Of a DNA stretch of 64,000 nucleotides, positions 24,330 to 32,752 are shown in pieces (the stretch's first letter is position 1; every line of letters begins with the position of its first letter). The stretch is from contig NZ_LS999839.1 in NCBI RefSeq assembly GCF_900564155.1, positions 3,097,097 to 3,161,096 on the forward strand. The letters run 5' to 3'. Origin of the DNA: Pedobacter schmidteae (lineage in GTDB: Bacteria > Bacteroidota > Bacteroidia > Sphingobacteriales > Sphingobacteriaceae). The notes under the pieces were generated by a model. It saw nothing but the letters and a program-made list of their open reading frames with translations, was not told the DNA's origin and ran no database searches. The translations under genes were made by a program, and so were the position numbers.

Positions 24330-25625
24330 CTATTGATTTATTGATGAATTACTTTTTTTTGATGTGATGTATTTTATGCATATCCAGGTAATCGGGACAA
24401 GCACTGCTGCGAGTACAAAAAAGGAAACGTAGCTTGTTTTTGTGATGATAGGTACCGCCCAGGTGGTTAGTAAAGTTCCTGCAACCGCTGCTGTGCCGCC
24501 CATTCCTGCCACTGTACCTACATTTTTTCCATTGAAATAATCGCTTGGCAAGGTTTGGATGTTTCCAATAAGAAACTGAAAGCCAAATAAGGTACATCCA
24601 ATCAATACCATAGCCAGGGTAGGTGTATTTTTAAGGCTATCCAGTTGATAAACAATGGCCATCAGCGAAATGAGCATAATGATACAACCCAGGGTAATGG
24701 AGTTTTTACGTGCTTTAACAGCGCTAATACCTAGTTTTACCTGTCGGGAAGAGTGATAACCACCGGCCAGACTTCCAATGGCGGCAAACAGATAAGGCAA
24801 CCAGGTAAAGGCCCCGATCTGTTTGATATCAAACAGAAATTGCTCTTTTAAAAAGGTGGGCAACCAGGTTACAAACAACCACCATACCGGGTCGATAAAA
24901 AACCTGCTCATGATGATGCCCCAGGTATTCCTAAATTTTAGCAGTGCTCTCCAGGTCAATACCGGTGCCACCTCAACAGAGGTGTTGGTGTCAGGATCGG
25001 TATCCAAAATGTAATTGCGTTCCTTTTCTGTGAGCCATGGATGCTTTTCAGGTGCTGCCTTATTGATAACCAACCATGGGATTACCCAGATCAGTCCAAG
25101 GGCGGCGATAAGTATAAAGGTCATTTTCCATCCAAAAGCAATGTATAGTAAGGCGATGACAGGGGCTGATACGACTGAGCCCAGGGAAGCTCCGGCACCA
25201 AAAATACCTTGCGCTATGGCCCTTTCCTTTGCGGGAAACCATTCTGCATTACTCTTTGTGGCACCCGGCCAGTTGCCAGCCTCAGAAAAACCAAGCATAA
25301 AGCGAAAGATGTTGAACGACATCAGCGAGCGGGCAAAGGAATGCAAGGCAATGGATATGCTCCAGCCAATAATAGAAATGGTCATACCTAGTCTTGTACC
25401 AACTGCGTCCATCAGTTTTCCTGTAAAGGTTTGTCCAAGTGCATAAGCAATCATGAAAAAGGTGGTGATGAGTGCCAGTGCACTTTTATTGTCCACATCA
25501 GCAATTCCAAATTCCTTATATATGTAAGGCCACATGATGTTGATGGCACTCCGGTCGATATAGTTGATCACCGTTGCAAATGCAATCAGCGCAATAATGT
25601 ACCATCTTAATCCTTTTACTTTCAT
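24330..25625 (-). CDS. MFS transporter, hexuronate (ExuT-like) type
   Basis: A 431-residue inner-membrane symporter with 12 predicted segments. The start LRWYIIALIAFATVINYIDR and the segment FRFMLGFSEAGNWPGATKSNAEWFPAKERA are characteristic of the anion:cation symporter/ExuT branch. Context, between KdgF, esterase and DEH reductase genes, indicates import of unsaturated uronates or DEH from the periplasm. It lies 18 bp after the esterase gene and 3 bp before the SDR gene. Confidence 0.9.
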   Translation of the reverse strand: MKVKGLRWYIIALIAFATVINYIDRSAINIMWPYIYKEFGIADVDNKSALALITTFFMIAYALGQTFTGKLMDAVGTRLGMTISIIGWSISIALHSFARSLMSFNIFRFMLGFSEAGNWPGATKSNAEWFPAKERAIAQGIFGAGASLGSVVSAPVIALLYIAFGWKMTFILIAALGLIWVIPWLVINKAAPEKHPWLTEKERNYILDTDPDTNTSVEVAPVLTWRALLKFRNTWGIIMSRFFIDPVWWLFVTWLPTFLKEQFLFDIKQIGAFTWLPYLFAAIGSLAGGYHSSRQVKLGISAVKARKNSITLGCIIMLISLMAIVYQLDSLKNTPTLAMVLIGCTLFGFQFLIGNIQTLPSDYFNGKNVGTVAGMGGTAAVAGTLLTTWAVPIITKTSYVSFFVLAAVLVPITWICIKYITSKKSNSSINQ

Positions 25626-25643
25626 TTCTTTTCTCTGATGGGC

Positions 25644-26525
25644 TTACAATCCCAGTGCTTTTAAAAAATCCATAATCTTTGCATTTACCATGCTGTTGTC
25701 TTCGGGGGTAAATTTTCCGTGCTGACCACCTTTCACGGTAACGAATTCATTTTTTACTCCCAGCTCATCTAGTTTTGCTTTGAGCGCAACAGATTGTTGA
25801 TAAGGTACTATCGGGTCGGCATCACCGTGGACAATAAATACGGGCGGACTGTTCTTGTTAACCTGATACAATGGTGATACCGACATGGCAAAGTCCTTAT
25901 CTTTTGCTTTGGCTCCCAGCCATGCCGTAGCCGATTTGCTGGTTTTGATAGGGCCGTACCCCCAGTCCCATACGTCGGTAATACCGTATTTGTCAATAAT
26001 TGCAGCCACTTTAATGTTGGCTGTACTTTTGCAATTGGTGTCGAAGATGTGGTTGTTGCCCAATAAGCCGCCCATCAGGGCCAGGTGCCCACCTGCAGAC
26101 CCACCCATGATCACAATTTTGTTGACGTCGATGTTCAGTTTCCCCGCATTTGTAATCAGGTAAATCAGAGCACAGCGGGTATCTTCGACAGCTGCGGGTG
26201 CAGTTGCTATACCTGTTAAGCGGTAAGCAATGTTGGCTACCGCATAGCCTCTTTTGAAAAAGCCACTAAAGCCTGTTTGCGATTCTTTGTTGCCTTTGTT
26301 CCAGCCACCACCATGAATGTTGATCACCAGTGGGGTAGCCCCATTTTTGGCCGGTGGCAGATACAGGTCCAGTTTACCTTCCCAGTCATTTACTTTGGTG
26401 TAAACTACATTCAGTTGCTCGGTAAAACCGGCCGGATACGTCACTTTTTTTACCGCTGCAGTGTCCTGAGCCTTTAACTGGGCGCAGACAAGCAGTAGTC
26501 CGCAAAATATAATTATCTTTCTCAT
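25644..26525 (-). CDS. Exported alpha/beta hydrolase (esterase)
   Basis: A 293-residue hydrolase with a signal peptide (MRKIIIFCGLLLVCAQLKAQ), acting in the periplasm or outside. It has the oxyanion motif NIHGGGWNKG, the nucleophile elbow GGSAGGHLALM, an acid in HGDADPIVPY and the final His in GGQHGKF, the complete carboxylesterase triad of the BD-FAE/HSL-like group. In this alginate locus the natural guess is removal of O-acetyl groups from bacterial alginate, which would otherwise block lyases. That substrate is inference; hydroxycinnamate or other esters cannot be excluded. Confidence 0.8.
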   Translation of the reverse strand: MRKIIIFCGLLLVCAQLKAQDTAAVKKVTYPAGFTEQLNVVYTKVNDWEGKLDLYLPPAKNGATPLVINIHGGGWNKGNKESQTGFSGFFKRGYAVANIAYRLTGIATAPAAVEDTRCALIYLITNAGKLNIDVNKIVIMGGSAGGHLALMGGLLGNNHIFDTNCKSTANIKVAAIIDKYGITDVWDWGYGPIKTSKSATAWLGAKAKDKDFAMSVSPLYQVNKNSPPVFIVHGDADPIVPYQQSVALKAKLDELGVKNEFVTVKGGQHGKFTPEDNSMVNAKIMDFLKALGL

Positions 26526-26548
26526 TTATTTAGGTTTAAAGGTTGTTT

Positions 26549-26884
26549 TTAAAGGAAATCTTCCCGGTGTGGCGAGAATACATCAATGAGGATTCCAGGT
26601 TCTATACACACGCAGCCATGCCATACATGGGGTGGGGCATAAAAACCATCGCCCTGGCGGATGATCTTTTTTTCTGCTCCTATAGTCATTTCAAATACCC
26701 CACTGGCTACATAGGTCACCTGCGAATGATGATGCTCGTGTAAAACGCCCACTGCTTCGGCTTCAAATTTTGCTTTTACAAGCATAATTTTGTCATCATA
26801 GCCATATACCTGTCTTTTTATTCCGTTTCCCAGATCTTGCCATGGTATTTCTGTATCTATTTGAAATAAATTGTGTTGTAACAT
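26549..26884 (-). CDS. kdgF: KdgF-type cupin: unsaturated uronate to DEH/DKI
   Basis: A 111-residue single-domain cupin. It has the KdgF layout: PWQDLGNGIKRQVYGYDDKI at the start, the metal site HEHHHSQVTYVASG, a second motif GDGFYAPPHVWHG and the end DVFSPHREDFL. KdgF catalyses ring opening of 4,5-unsaturated monouronates, from alginate or pectin, to linear keto-uronates. Its position 6 bp after PL17, whose product is the unsaturated monomer, fits exactly. It lacks a signal peptide and should act in the cytoplasm. Confidence 0.88.
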   Translation of the reverse strand: MLQHNLFQIDTEIPWQDLGNGIKRQVYGYDDKIMLVKAKFEAEAVGVLHEHHHSQVTYVASGVFEMTIGAEKKIIRQGDGFYAPPHVWHGCVCIEPGILIDVFSPHREDFL

Positions 26885-26890
26885 TGCGTA

Positions 26891-29032
26891 TTAATTAAGT
26901 TTTAAAAAATTTTCCTTGTCCTGGTAATTGATTTGATAGGTGTATGCTTTGTTTTTTACTTTAAAAGCTACCGTAACCTGGTTTTTATCACTGCTGATTA
27001 TTTTCAGGTCGCTTACTTTACTGGCTGCGCCTGTGGTGGTTTCGCTAACCGGATTGGTACGTCCATGGGTTTCAATCACATTAAAGAAGGTTTGGTTACC
27101 TGAATTTGTCGACGACAACATAAAGGCTTTGTTTTCTATCAAGCTCATATCGGGATCGTTGGCCCCAAGCAGTAGCATTTTTAAATTCAAATTAGCATCG
27201 CTGGTAAAATGTACCGTATAGAAGCGTTTGTTATTTAAAATACTGATGTAACCAGTTTTAGAAGGAACCGACTGATCTGCATTTAACCAGATGTGTTCAT
27301 ATCCATATTTTTCTCCAAGTGGTTTTAACTGATTGGTAAAGGCAGTTATTTTTGGTGCAGCATCTACAATATGTCCTTTATACCAAAAAGGCAAATCGTA
27401 TTGATGCGGTTTATCGGCCAGTACCTGGAACACATCAATAACCAAGGGCTTGCTCAATTCAGCTACTTTCAGCAAGGCTGAAGTCCTGATTAATTGTACG
27501 TTGGGATAGGCATTGCGTTCTATGGCGCTAACTACCTGAAGGTCTTTGTTATTTTTGAAATATAGGATGTCGGGGTGGTTTTGTTGGGCAGCATCGGCAT
27601 TTCCCTTGTAATTGGAGGTTTGGTCTACCACCAGGGTATTGTGGGCGATGGTTTGTTTTGCCCATGATTTATTCTCGGGCAGATAGTCACCACCTTTTTT
27701 TGATTCAATATTGATAAACCTGGCCGAACCGTAATCGGGTAAAATCTCTACGCCGTTGTCGTAATACAGCAGATTGAGCCTGTCAAAATGTCCATGTCCC
27801 ATGCCCTGTGAAGCGGCTTTAAGCAGTAATACCTGTTGATCGTCGTTATGGCCATATCTTAATATACCCAAACCGCCTTCATTGCCGTTGGCGCCATCTT
27901 TAATTAACAGTGGTTGGTAAGCAAAAGGTTTGGTCTTGCCTGCCTGGATATCGGCAGCTACCTTTAAGCCTGCATCTGAAACGACTACTTCGGCCTGCCG
28001 TTGCGCAACATCCAGCAATTCGGCAGCAGCATGAATATCGGCATAAGCAATGTTTACTCCATATACCAATTCAGGGCTCTCGTATGTTTTACCTTTTATG
28101 GCATCATTTATTGGGAAAAAGGTACCGTCGGTATAGGTGAGTTGTAAGGTGGTGTTGATGGCTTTGGCTAATAATTGATTGCGGTATTCAAATATTTTTA
28201 AGGCAGGTTGAAAATTATTGATGGCTTTGGCAAAAATAACAAATGGGAGTAAAGCGTACCTCTGGTAGTAAGGGCCTTCGGTATAATAACCATCTGGCGA
28301 GAATAGTTGATCCAGCTGTGCCAGGTAGCCTGTTTTTCCATCTTTTGCCGAGCCCTTTATGGCCATTTCAACATATTCTGGTTTATTGAGTACATAGCCA
28401 GTCATACCAACGGCTGCAATATCCCAGGTGCCATGGTTATGGATTTTATCGAAGGTTTCTTTGCAGTCAACAGTAAAAAACTTCAGTATGGGTTCAAACA
28501 AACCTTGTGTTATGGCGTTACGGTTTTTTGCAGAAATGGCATCATATACCATATCATAGCCCTGTATAGTGTATACCTGCCATACAAAATCATTCAGGCT
28601 TTGCCAGAAGATTTTACCAGCTTGATGGTTTTCTTTTCTTTTTGGGTGGAGTGGCCATTTGCTATAGTTTTCTGCATATTTTAACAACATATTTTCTACA
28701 TATCCAGCATACTTTTTATCGCCCGAAATCTGATAGGCAATGCCACAGTTCAGCATATTGGTATAGTTTTTCTTGTGTTGTTCGTGCGTGGCACCGCCAC
28801 CCGCATCTTTAGGTGTAGGTACGCTGATGGGCTCCGTCAGTGCTTTGTCGGCATCAATTTTAATCTTATGATAAGATTTTTGGAGCAAAGGGTAGGTTTG
28901 TATTCCTTTTCTTACCGCCTCAATATTTTTTTTGGTCAGCATTATTCCCGGATGTTCCTGAGCCGTCAACGACAGCGGAAAAATCAGGCAAAACATAACC
29001 ATTACCAACTTTTTTAAGTAGTTCATATGCAT
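26891..29032 (-). CDS. Oligoalginate lyase, polysaccharide lyase family 17
   Basis: A 713-residue exported exo-lyase that degrades alginate oligomers to unsaturated monouronate. After the signal peptide (FCLIFPLSLTAQ) comes an (alpha/alpha) toroid domain with N199-H200 in IHNHGTWD and Tyr residues in TEGPYYQRYAL. A heparinase II/III-like beta-sandwich follows with MGHGHFDRLNLLYY. These match the catalytic Asn, His, Tyr and His of Alg17c-like enzymes. An alternative ATG two codons inside is possible. It is the first structural gene after the GntR gene, with 28 bp between. Confidence 0.94.
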   Translation of the reverse strand: MHMNYLKKLVMVMFCLIFPLSLTAQEHPGIMLTKKNIEAVRKGIQTYPLLQKSYHKIKIDADKALTEPISVPTPKDAGGGATHEQHKKNYTNMLNCGIAYQISGDKKYAGYVENMLLKYAENYSKWPLHPKRKENHQAGKIFWQSLNDFVWQVYTIQGYDMVYDAISAKNRNAITQGLFEPILKFFTVDCKETFDKIHNHGTWDIAAVGMTGYVLNKPEYVEMAIKGSAKDGKTGYLAQLDQLFSPDGYYTEGPYYQRYALLPFVIFAKAINNFQPALKIFEYRNQLLAKAINTTLQLTYTDGTFFPINDAIKGKTYESPELVYGVNIAYADIHAAAELLDVAQRQAEVVVSDAGLKVAADIQAGKTKPFAYQPLLIKDGANGNEGGLGILRYGHNDDQQVLLLKAASQGMGHGHFDRLNLLYYDNGVEILPDYGSARFINIESKKGGDYLPENKSWAKQTIAHNTLVVDQTSNYKGNADAAQQNHPDILYFKNNKDLQVVSAIERNAYPNVQLIRTSALLKVAELSKPLVIDVFQVLADKPHQYDLPFWYKGHIVDAAPKITAFTNQLKPLGEKYGYEHIWLNADQSVPSKTGYISILNNKRFYTVHFTSDANLNLKMLLLGANDPDMSLIENKAFMLSSTNSGNQTFFNVIETHGRTNPVSETTTGAASKVSDLKIISSDKNQVTVAFKVKNKAYTYQINYQDKENFLKLN

Positions 29033-29060
29033 TAAAAGAAAAGGAGAATTTTGTCCTTAG

Positions 29061-29798
29061 TTAATTGTCATTAATAATTTTTTGTGCGGAAAATCCGGCT
29101 TTGCTAATTTGGAACATATCATTAAGGTGTGCAGCAACCGCATTTTCTGCAGCATCTATGTCCTGGTTTTCTATTGCGGTAAGAATATCTCGATGCTCGG
29201 CTATTGCCAGTTTTCCACGATTGTCGCCGCAAATCTTGCTTTCTACGATACTCTTGATCAGGTCGGGAATCAGGATCAGGATCATGGATTCAATAACCGA
29301 GTTTTTTGAAGCGCGGGCAATGGCTATATGAAATAGCATATCCTCTTCAATGGCATCCTGATTGCTATTGGTCTTGTTCTCATAATCAATCAGCGCTTCC
29401 TTTAATTTAACCAGGTCCTGTTCTGTCCTTCTTTCTGCAGCAAGCTTTACCGCATCAAGTTCCAGGTAATAGCGGGCTTCCAAAAGGGCATTGAAATCTT
29501 CTTTGTTAAATTTGATGATGTCGGTAATGATGTTGTCTAACACTTTAATGCTTAACCCCGAAACATAAGTGCCACTTTGAGGATTGGTTCTGAGTAAACC
29601 ATAAAATTCTAATTTTAAAATGGCCTCGCGGACATAGCTACGTCCTACACCAAATTTCTCTGCCAGTATCCTTTCGGCAGGAAGCCGGTCGCCAGGTTGC
29701 AATTGTCCACTTGTGATCAGTTGTTTCAGCTGTCCGATGATTTTGTCGACAGGAGATTCTACTTCAATAGATTTGATCGTTTCTATAAATGATTTCAT
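29061..29798 (-). CDS. GntR-family regulator, FadR subfamily
   Basis: A 245-residue transcription factor. The N-terminal winged helix is typical (IGQLKQLITSGQLQPGDRLPAERILAEKFGVGRSYVREAI), and the C-terminal FCD domain has the metal-ligand pattern: Asp/His in EEDMLFHIAIARAS and His in AEHRDILTA and VAAHLNDMF. The frame is open to a TTG at 29819, but that codon lies within the operator; the ATG at 29798 is the start. In related loci such regulators respond to DEH or KDG and repress the lyase operon; the ligand here is inferred. Paired operators and a promoter are just upstream. Confidence 0.9.
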   Translation of the reverse strand: MKSFIETIKSIEVESPVDKIIGQLKQLITSGQLQPGDRLPAERILAEKFGVGRSYVREAILKLEFYGLLRTNPQSGTYVSGLSIKVLDNIITDIIKFNKEDFNALLEARYYLELDAVKLAAERRTEQDLVKLKEALIDYENKTNSNQDAIEEDMLFHIAIARASKNSVIESMILILIPDLIKSIVESKICGDNRGKLAIAEHRDILTAIENQDIDAAENAVAAHLNDMFQISKAGFSAQKIINDN

Positions 29799-29808
29799 AC
29801 AATATATT

Positions 29809-29834
29809 TGGTTTACCAATTATTGGTTAACCAA
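29809..29834. promoter_or_regulatory. Two FadR-type operators (TGGTNNACCA)
   Basis: TGGTTTACCA at 29809-29818 and the perfect 12-bp palindrome TTGGTTAACCAA at 29823-29834, centres 15 bp apart. Both match the TGGTNNACCA consensus of FadR-subfamily GntR proteins. They cover the start site and the leader of the GntR gene. Confidence 0.75.
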
Positions 29835-29862
29835 ATATAGAGAATATAATAAGCAATCCAAA
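29832..29862 (-). promoter_or_regulatory. Promoter of the GntR-alginate operon
   Basis: On the minus strand TTTG (29862-29859), 19 bp, then TATATTTG (29839-29832): a full match to the Bacteroidota promoter consensus. The -7 box overlaps the operator palindrome by 3 bp, so binding would block initiation (autorepression). The -33 box is 4 bp beyond the stop of the upstream dehydrogenase gene. Confidence 0.75.
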
Positions 29863-29865
29863 TTT

Positions 29866-30849
29866 TTACATGCTTTTTAGCTGCTGCCAGATTTCTTCAT
29901 TCACAGGAATCCCATTTTTTTCGTTATCCAGCCTAGTTTTTAGCGTTCTCTCTCCCGGATATGTTACAATATCACCTGGCTTATCAGGGCGACTGTTTTT
30001 GGTGTATTCAAGTATTTCTTCTATTAATGCTGCATGCATATCGGATTGATGCAGGCAGATAAAGCATTGCGACACGCCTGTTTCGTATTTGCCTTCTGAT
30101 ATTTTTTGAGTCGAGCGGCCGCCGCTAAGGGCTACTGCAAGCAGATCGAGGACCAGTGACAGACCTGAACCTTTCCAGAAACCAATTGGTAGGGCAAGTT
30201 TTGATTTTCTGACCTGGGCCGGATCAGTACTTAAATTTCCCTGTTCATCATATCCTCCCGGAAATGGGAGTTGTTCATCTTTTAGTTCATACTCTTGCAT
30301 TTTACCATAGGAAAACTGCGACATGGCCATGTCCAGTACTACATGACCTTCGGTACGGGGTACTGCAATAACCAATGGATTATTGCCCAACACGGCATCC
30401 TTACCTCCCCAGGCGGGCATGCCGGCTGTTGCATTTGTAAAACAAATGCCAATGCAGCCTGCTTGGGCAGCTTGCCAGCCATAGGTGCCACCACGCATCC
30501 AGTGGTTGGTGTTTTTTATGGCTACACAGCCAATACCATTACTTTTGGCCAATGCTATGGCGCGGTCCATCGCATGTGTTGCATTAAACATGCCCGGTGC
30601 CAGCTGGCCGTCCCATCTTTCAATAGCTCCGGTACGCTCCAGCAATATGGGGACAGCATCCGGTATCACCAATCCATTTTTAACATGTTGTACAAAAACA
30701 GGAAACCTGTTTAGACCATGCGAATAAACTCCATCTCTACTGTTTGATGCGAATATGGTGGCACAGGTATCGGCCATCTGCTCATCAAAAGACAATTGGA
30801 GAAGTACTCTTTTAAATTCTTGCTGAAGGGTTTGGAAAGGTACACGCAT
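29866..30849 (-). CDS. Malate/lactate-type dehydrogenase family, DlgD/YiaK (2,3-diketo-L-gulonate reductase) branch
   Basis: A 327-residue NAD(P)H-dependent oxidoreductase of the Ldh2/MDH2 fold. The sequence follows YiaK/DlgD closely: RDGVYSHGLNRFPVF, ERWDGQLAPG, NTNHWMRGGTYGWQAAQAG (substrate loop with the His-Trp-Met-Arg motif) and GNNPLVIAVP. The characterised relative reduces 2,3-diketo-L-gulonate. Here the neighbours are alginate genes, so the true substrate may be another keto-uronate. It is transcribed in the same direction as the GntR gene but probably from its own promoter. Confidence 0.85.
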   Translation of the reverse strand: MRVPFQTLQQEFKRVLLQLSFDEQMADTCATIFASNSRDGVYSHGLNRFPVFVQHVKNGLVIPDAVPILLERTGAIERWDGQLAPGMFNATHAMDRAIALAKSNGIGCVAIKNTNHWMRGGTYGWQAAQAGCIGICFTNATAGMPAWGGKDAVLGNNPLVIAVPRTEGHVVLDMAMSQFSYGKMQEYELKDEQLPFPGGYDEQGNLSTDPAQVRKSKLALPIGFWKGSGLSLVLDLLAVALSGGRSTQKISEGKYETGVSQCFICLHQSDMHAALIEEILEYTKNSRPDKPGDIVTYPGERTLKTRLDNEKNGIPVNEEIWQQLKSM

Positions 30850-30865
30850 AACGAATGTTTATGCT

Positions 30866-30894
30866 CAAATATAGGTAATGTGGGTAAACCTATA
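30866..30894 (-). promoter_or_regulatory. Promoter box and inverted repeat upstream of the DlgD-like gene
   Basis: Minus-strand TATATTTG (30873-30866) is a good -7 box. It overlaps the inverted repeat TATAGGT (30870-30876) / ACCTATA (30888-30894). The segment 30883-30890 contains GGTAAACC, the 8-bp core of the GntR operator at 29810-29817 in the other orientation. No clear -33 box is seen. Confidence 0.45.
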
Positions 30895-30900
30895 TATAAC

Positions 30901-30933
30901 AAAAGCCCTGCAGGCATAAAATACCTGCAGGGC
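30901..30933 (-). terminator. Strong rho-independent terminator
   Basis: A perfect 10-bp GC-rich stem GCCCTGCAGG (30905-30914) / CCTGCAGGGC (30924-30933), followed on the minus strand by TTTTGTT. It ends the transcript of the choice-of-anchor I gene and insulates the alginate locus from it. Confidence 0.85.
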
Positions 30934-30949
30934 CTCAGCTAAATTTATT

Positions 30950-32509
30950 TTATATCGTTTTTGGCGTATATACCTTAAGTACACCATCACCTTCGCTACT
31001 TACTACAAGCAAACTCTTTTTTGTCGGGCTGTTTTTAGCCGGGATAAAAAGAACACCTTCAGGAGCGTCACCACACTTTATTAATTGTAAAAATACAGGA
31101 GCAGTTGGTATGGTAAGGTCATAAACCGCTACCGCATCAGCTCTTTCCATGCCCACAAAAGCTACTTTTTTATCGCCAACGGTACCTATGGTAATACCTT
31201 CGGGCTCCACACTTTTGTCATCACTTCTTAAATCATCATATACGTTCTCTGCTACACATTTTTTATCCAGTTCATTTTTGCTGTCAAAAACCTGTGCACC
31301 TGTATTGCCGTTCCATACCGAAAATGAGCGGGAGCCAAAGGAATAGAGTTCGTCCAGATCGCCGTCGCCGTCAATATCTCCCAAGGTAGTGGTGATGTTT
31401 AACCTGCCCAGCTGTTCGTCTTTTTTCAGATCAGCAGCATTCGGGAATACTGTTGCATCTAGTTTTACATCTTTGTTTTTTATTCTTAATACCTCCGAAA
31501 AGCCAGCATATTCTCTGGCATCACCTTCGTTTGCTGTAAATAGGTATGGAATTCCGTTTGTTTCCAGTACGGCAATAGCATCAGGCATGTATACGCCCTT
31601 TACATTCCATTTTGCGGCTATGTATGGTGTTGCAGGAGATAAATTCACGTCACTCAGATCCACTTCGTTTCCGGTTTGGTTATAATCTTTAAAACCCAGA
31701 GGGAAGATATTGCTTATGGTTTTAGACGCGATATCGATCTTAGCGATGCCATTATTTTCCTGAAGGGTTACCCATGCTGTTTTCGAATCAGCAGAAATGG
31801 TGATGTATTCCGGTTCGATATCTTTAACAAAGTTTTTGCCTGGGCCAAATATTCTAAAGCCCTTTTGCATCAATGCGGCTTTTTGTCCTTCTATGGATGA
31901 AAAGTCAATAGTAGTCACTGCATAATTATTATTTACCTCTATAATGGATACTGTGCCCGAAGGATCATTGGTATAATCAGCACTTGGTTCACCTTCATTT
32001 GCGCTCATTATATATTTTCCATCCGGAGAAAAAGTGACCATATCAGGTAATGCACCAACAGTAATTTCCGCAATTTTGCTGTAGTCGCTGGTTTTAAAAA
32101 CCACTACTTTACCATTTGCCTGCTTTACTTTATCCTGTATGGCTGCTGCAAGTTTACCATCATGTACTGCAACGCTGTTTACGGCCCCGCCAAAAGGAGT
32201 CATGCTGATGAATCCAATTGATTTCATGTTAGCGGGGTCAGCAAAATCAATGACCTCTATTTGGTTAACAGGCGTTTTTCCCGGAACATCTTCGTTTTCA
32301 TTTTTAACTACAAACAATCTTTTGGTCAGCGGATCAAAAGCTGAAATTTCGGCGGCACCCACTTCGCCAACATCAAAGGAGCCAATCTCGGCAAAAGTTT
32401 TAGGATCTTCATTTACAAAGAATTCAGGTTCATCCGAGATGGGTTTGTCTTTCTTACAAGCTATAAAACTGAGCGGTAAAAGGAGCGCAACTAGTAAAAA
32501 TTTTCTCAT
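30950..32509 (-). CDS. Choice-of-anchor I lipoprotein (beta-propeller)
   Basis: A 519-residue lipoprotein (lipobox LSFIAC-KKDK). The body is a seven-bladed-type propeller with repeated motifs such as VAVHDGKLAAAIQD, VTFSPDGKYIMSANEGEP, YLFTANEGDAREY and the calcium-like loop DIDGDGDLDELYSFG, as found in the choice-of-anchor I family (related to alkaline-phosphatase-associated proteins). The role is unknown; such proteins are surface or periplasmic, and some have esterase or phytase-like neighbours. It stands alone, with its own terminator and a 243-bp divergent gap to the MFS gene. Confidence 0.8.
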   Translation of the reverse strand: MRKFLLVALLLPLSFIACKKDKPISDEPEFFVNEDPKTFAEIGSFDVGEVGAAEISAFDPLTKRLFVVKNENEDVPGKTPVNQIEVIDFADPANMKSIGFISMTPFGGAVNSVAVHDGKLAAAIQDKVKQANGKVVVFKTSDYSKIAEITVGALPDMVTFSPDGKYIMSANEGEPSADYTNDPSGTVSIIEVNNNYAVTTIDFSSIEGQKAALMQKGFRIFGPGKNFVKDIEPEYITISADSKTAWVTLQENNGIAKIDIASKTISNIFPLGFKDYNQTGNEVDLSDVNLSPATPYIAAKWNVKGVYMPDAIAVLETNGIPYLFTANEGDAREYAGFSEVLRIKNKDVKLDATVFPNAADLKKDEQLGRLNITTTLGDIDGDGDLDELYSFGSRSFSVWNGNTGAQVFDSKNELDKKCVAENVYDDLRSDDKSVEPEGITIGTVGDKKVAFVGMERADAVAVYDLTIPTAPVFLQLIKCGDAPEGVLFIPAKNSPTKKSLLVVSSEGDGVLKVYTPKTI

Positions 32510-32752
32510 ATGTATTTATTAAGTTTATGTGCGAAAATATAATTGCAACGTCATGGCTATTTAAGCTTAGTGTTATGATATTGTTATTTAGTATGTTATA
32601 AGAGGGGAGAGTTGTTGGAACTGGTATGGAAATCAATCTTGTTTGTTCTTCTTCTCTATTGTTAAGAAATAAATTTAAAATGAATTGATTAGTTTTTTAT
32701 AAAAATAAATATCTTAGCCTAATAATAACCTGACCAAACTATATATAAATAA

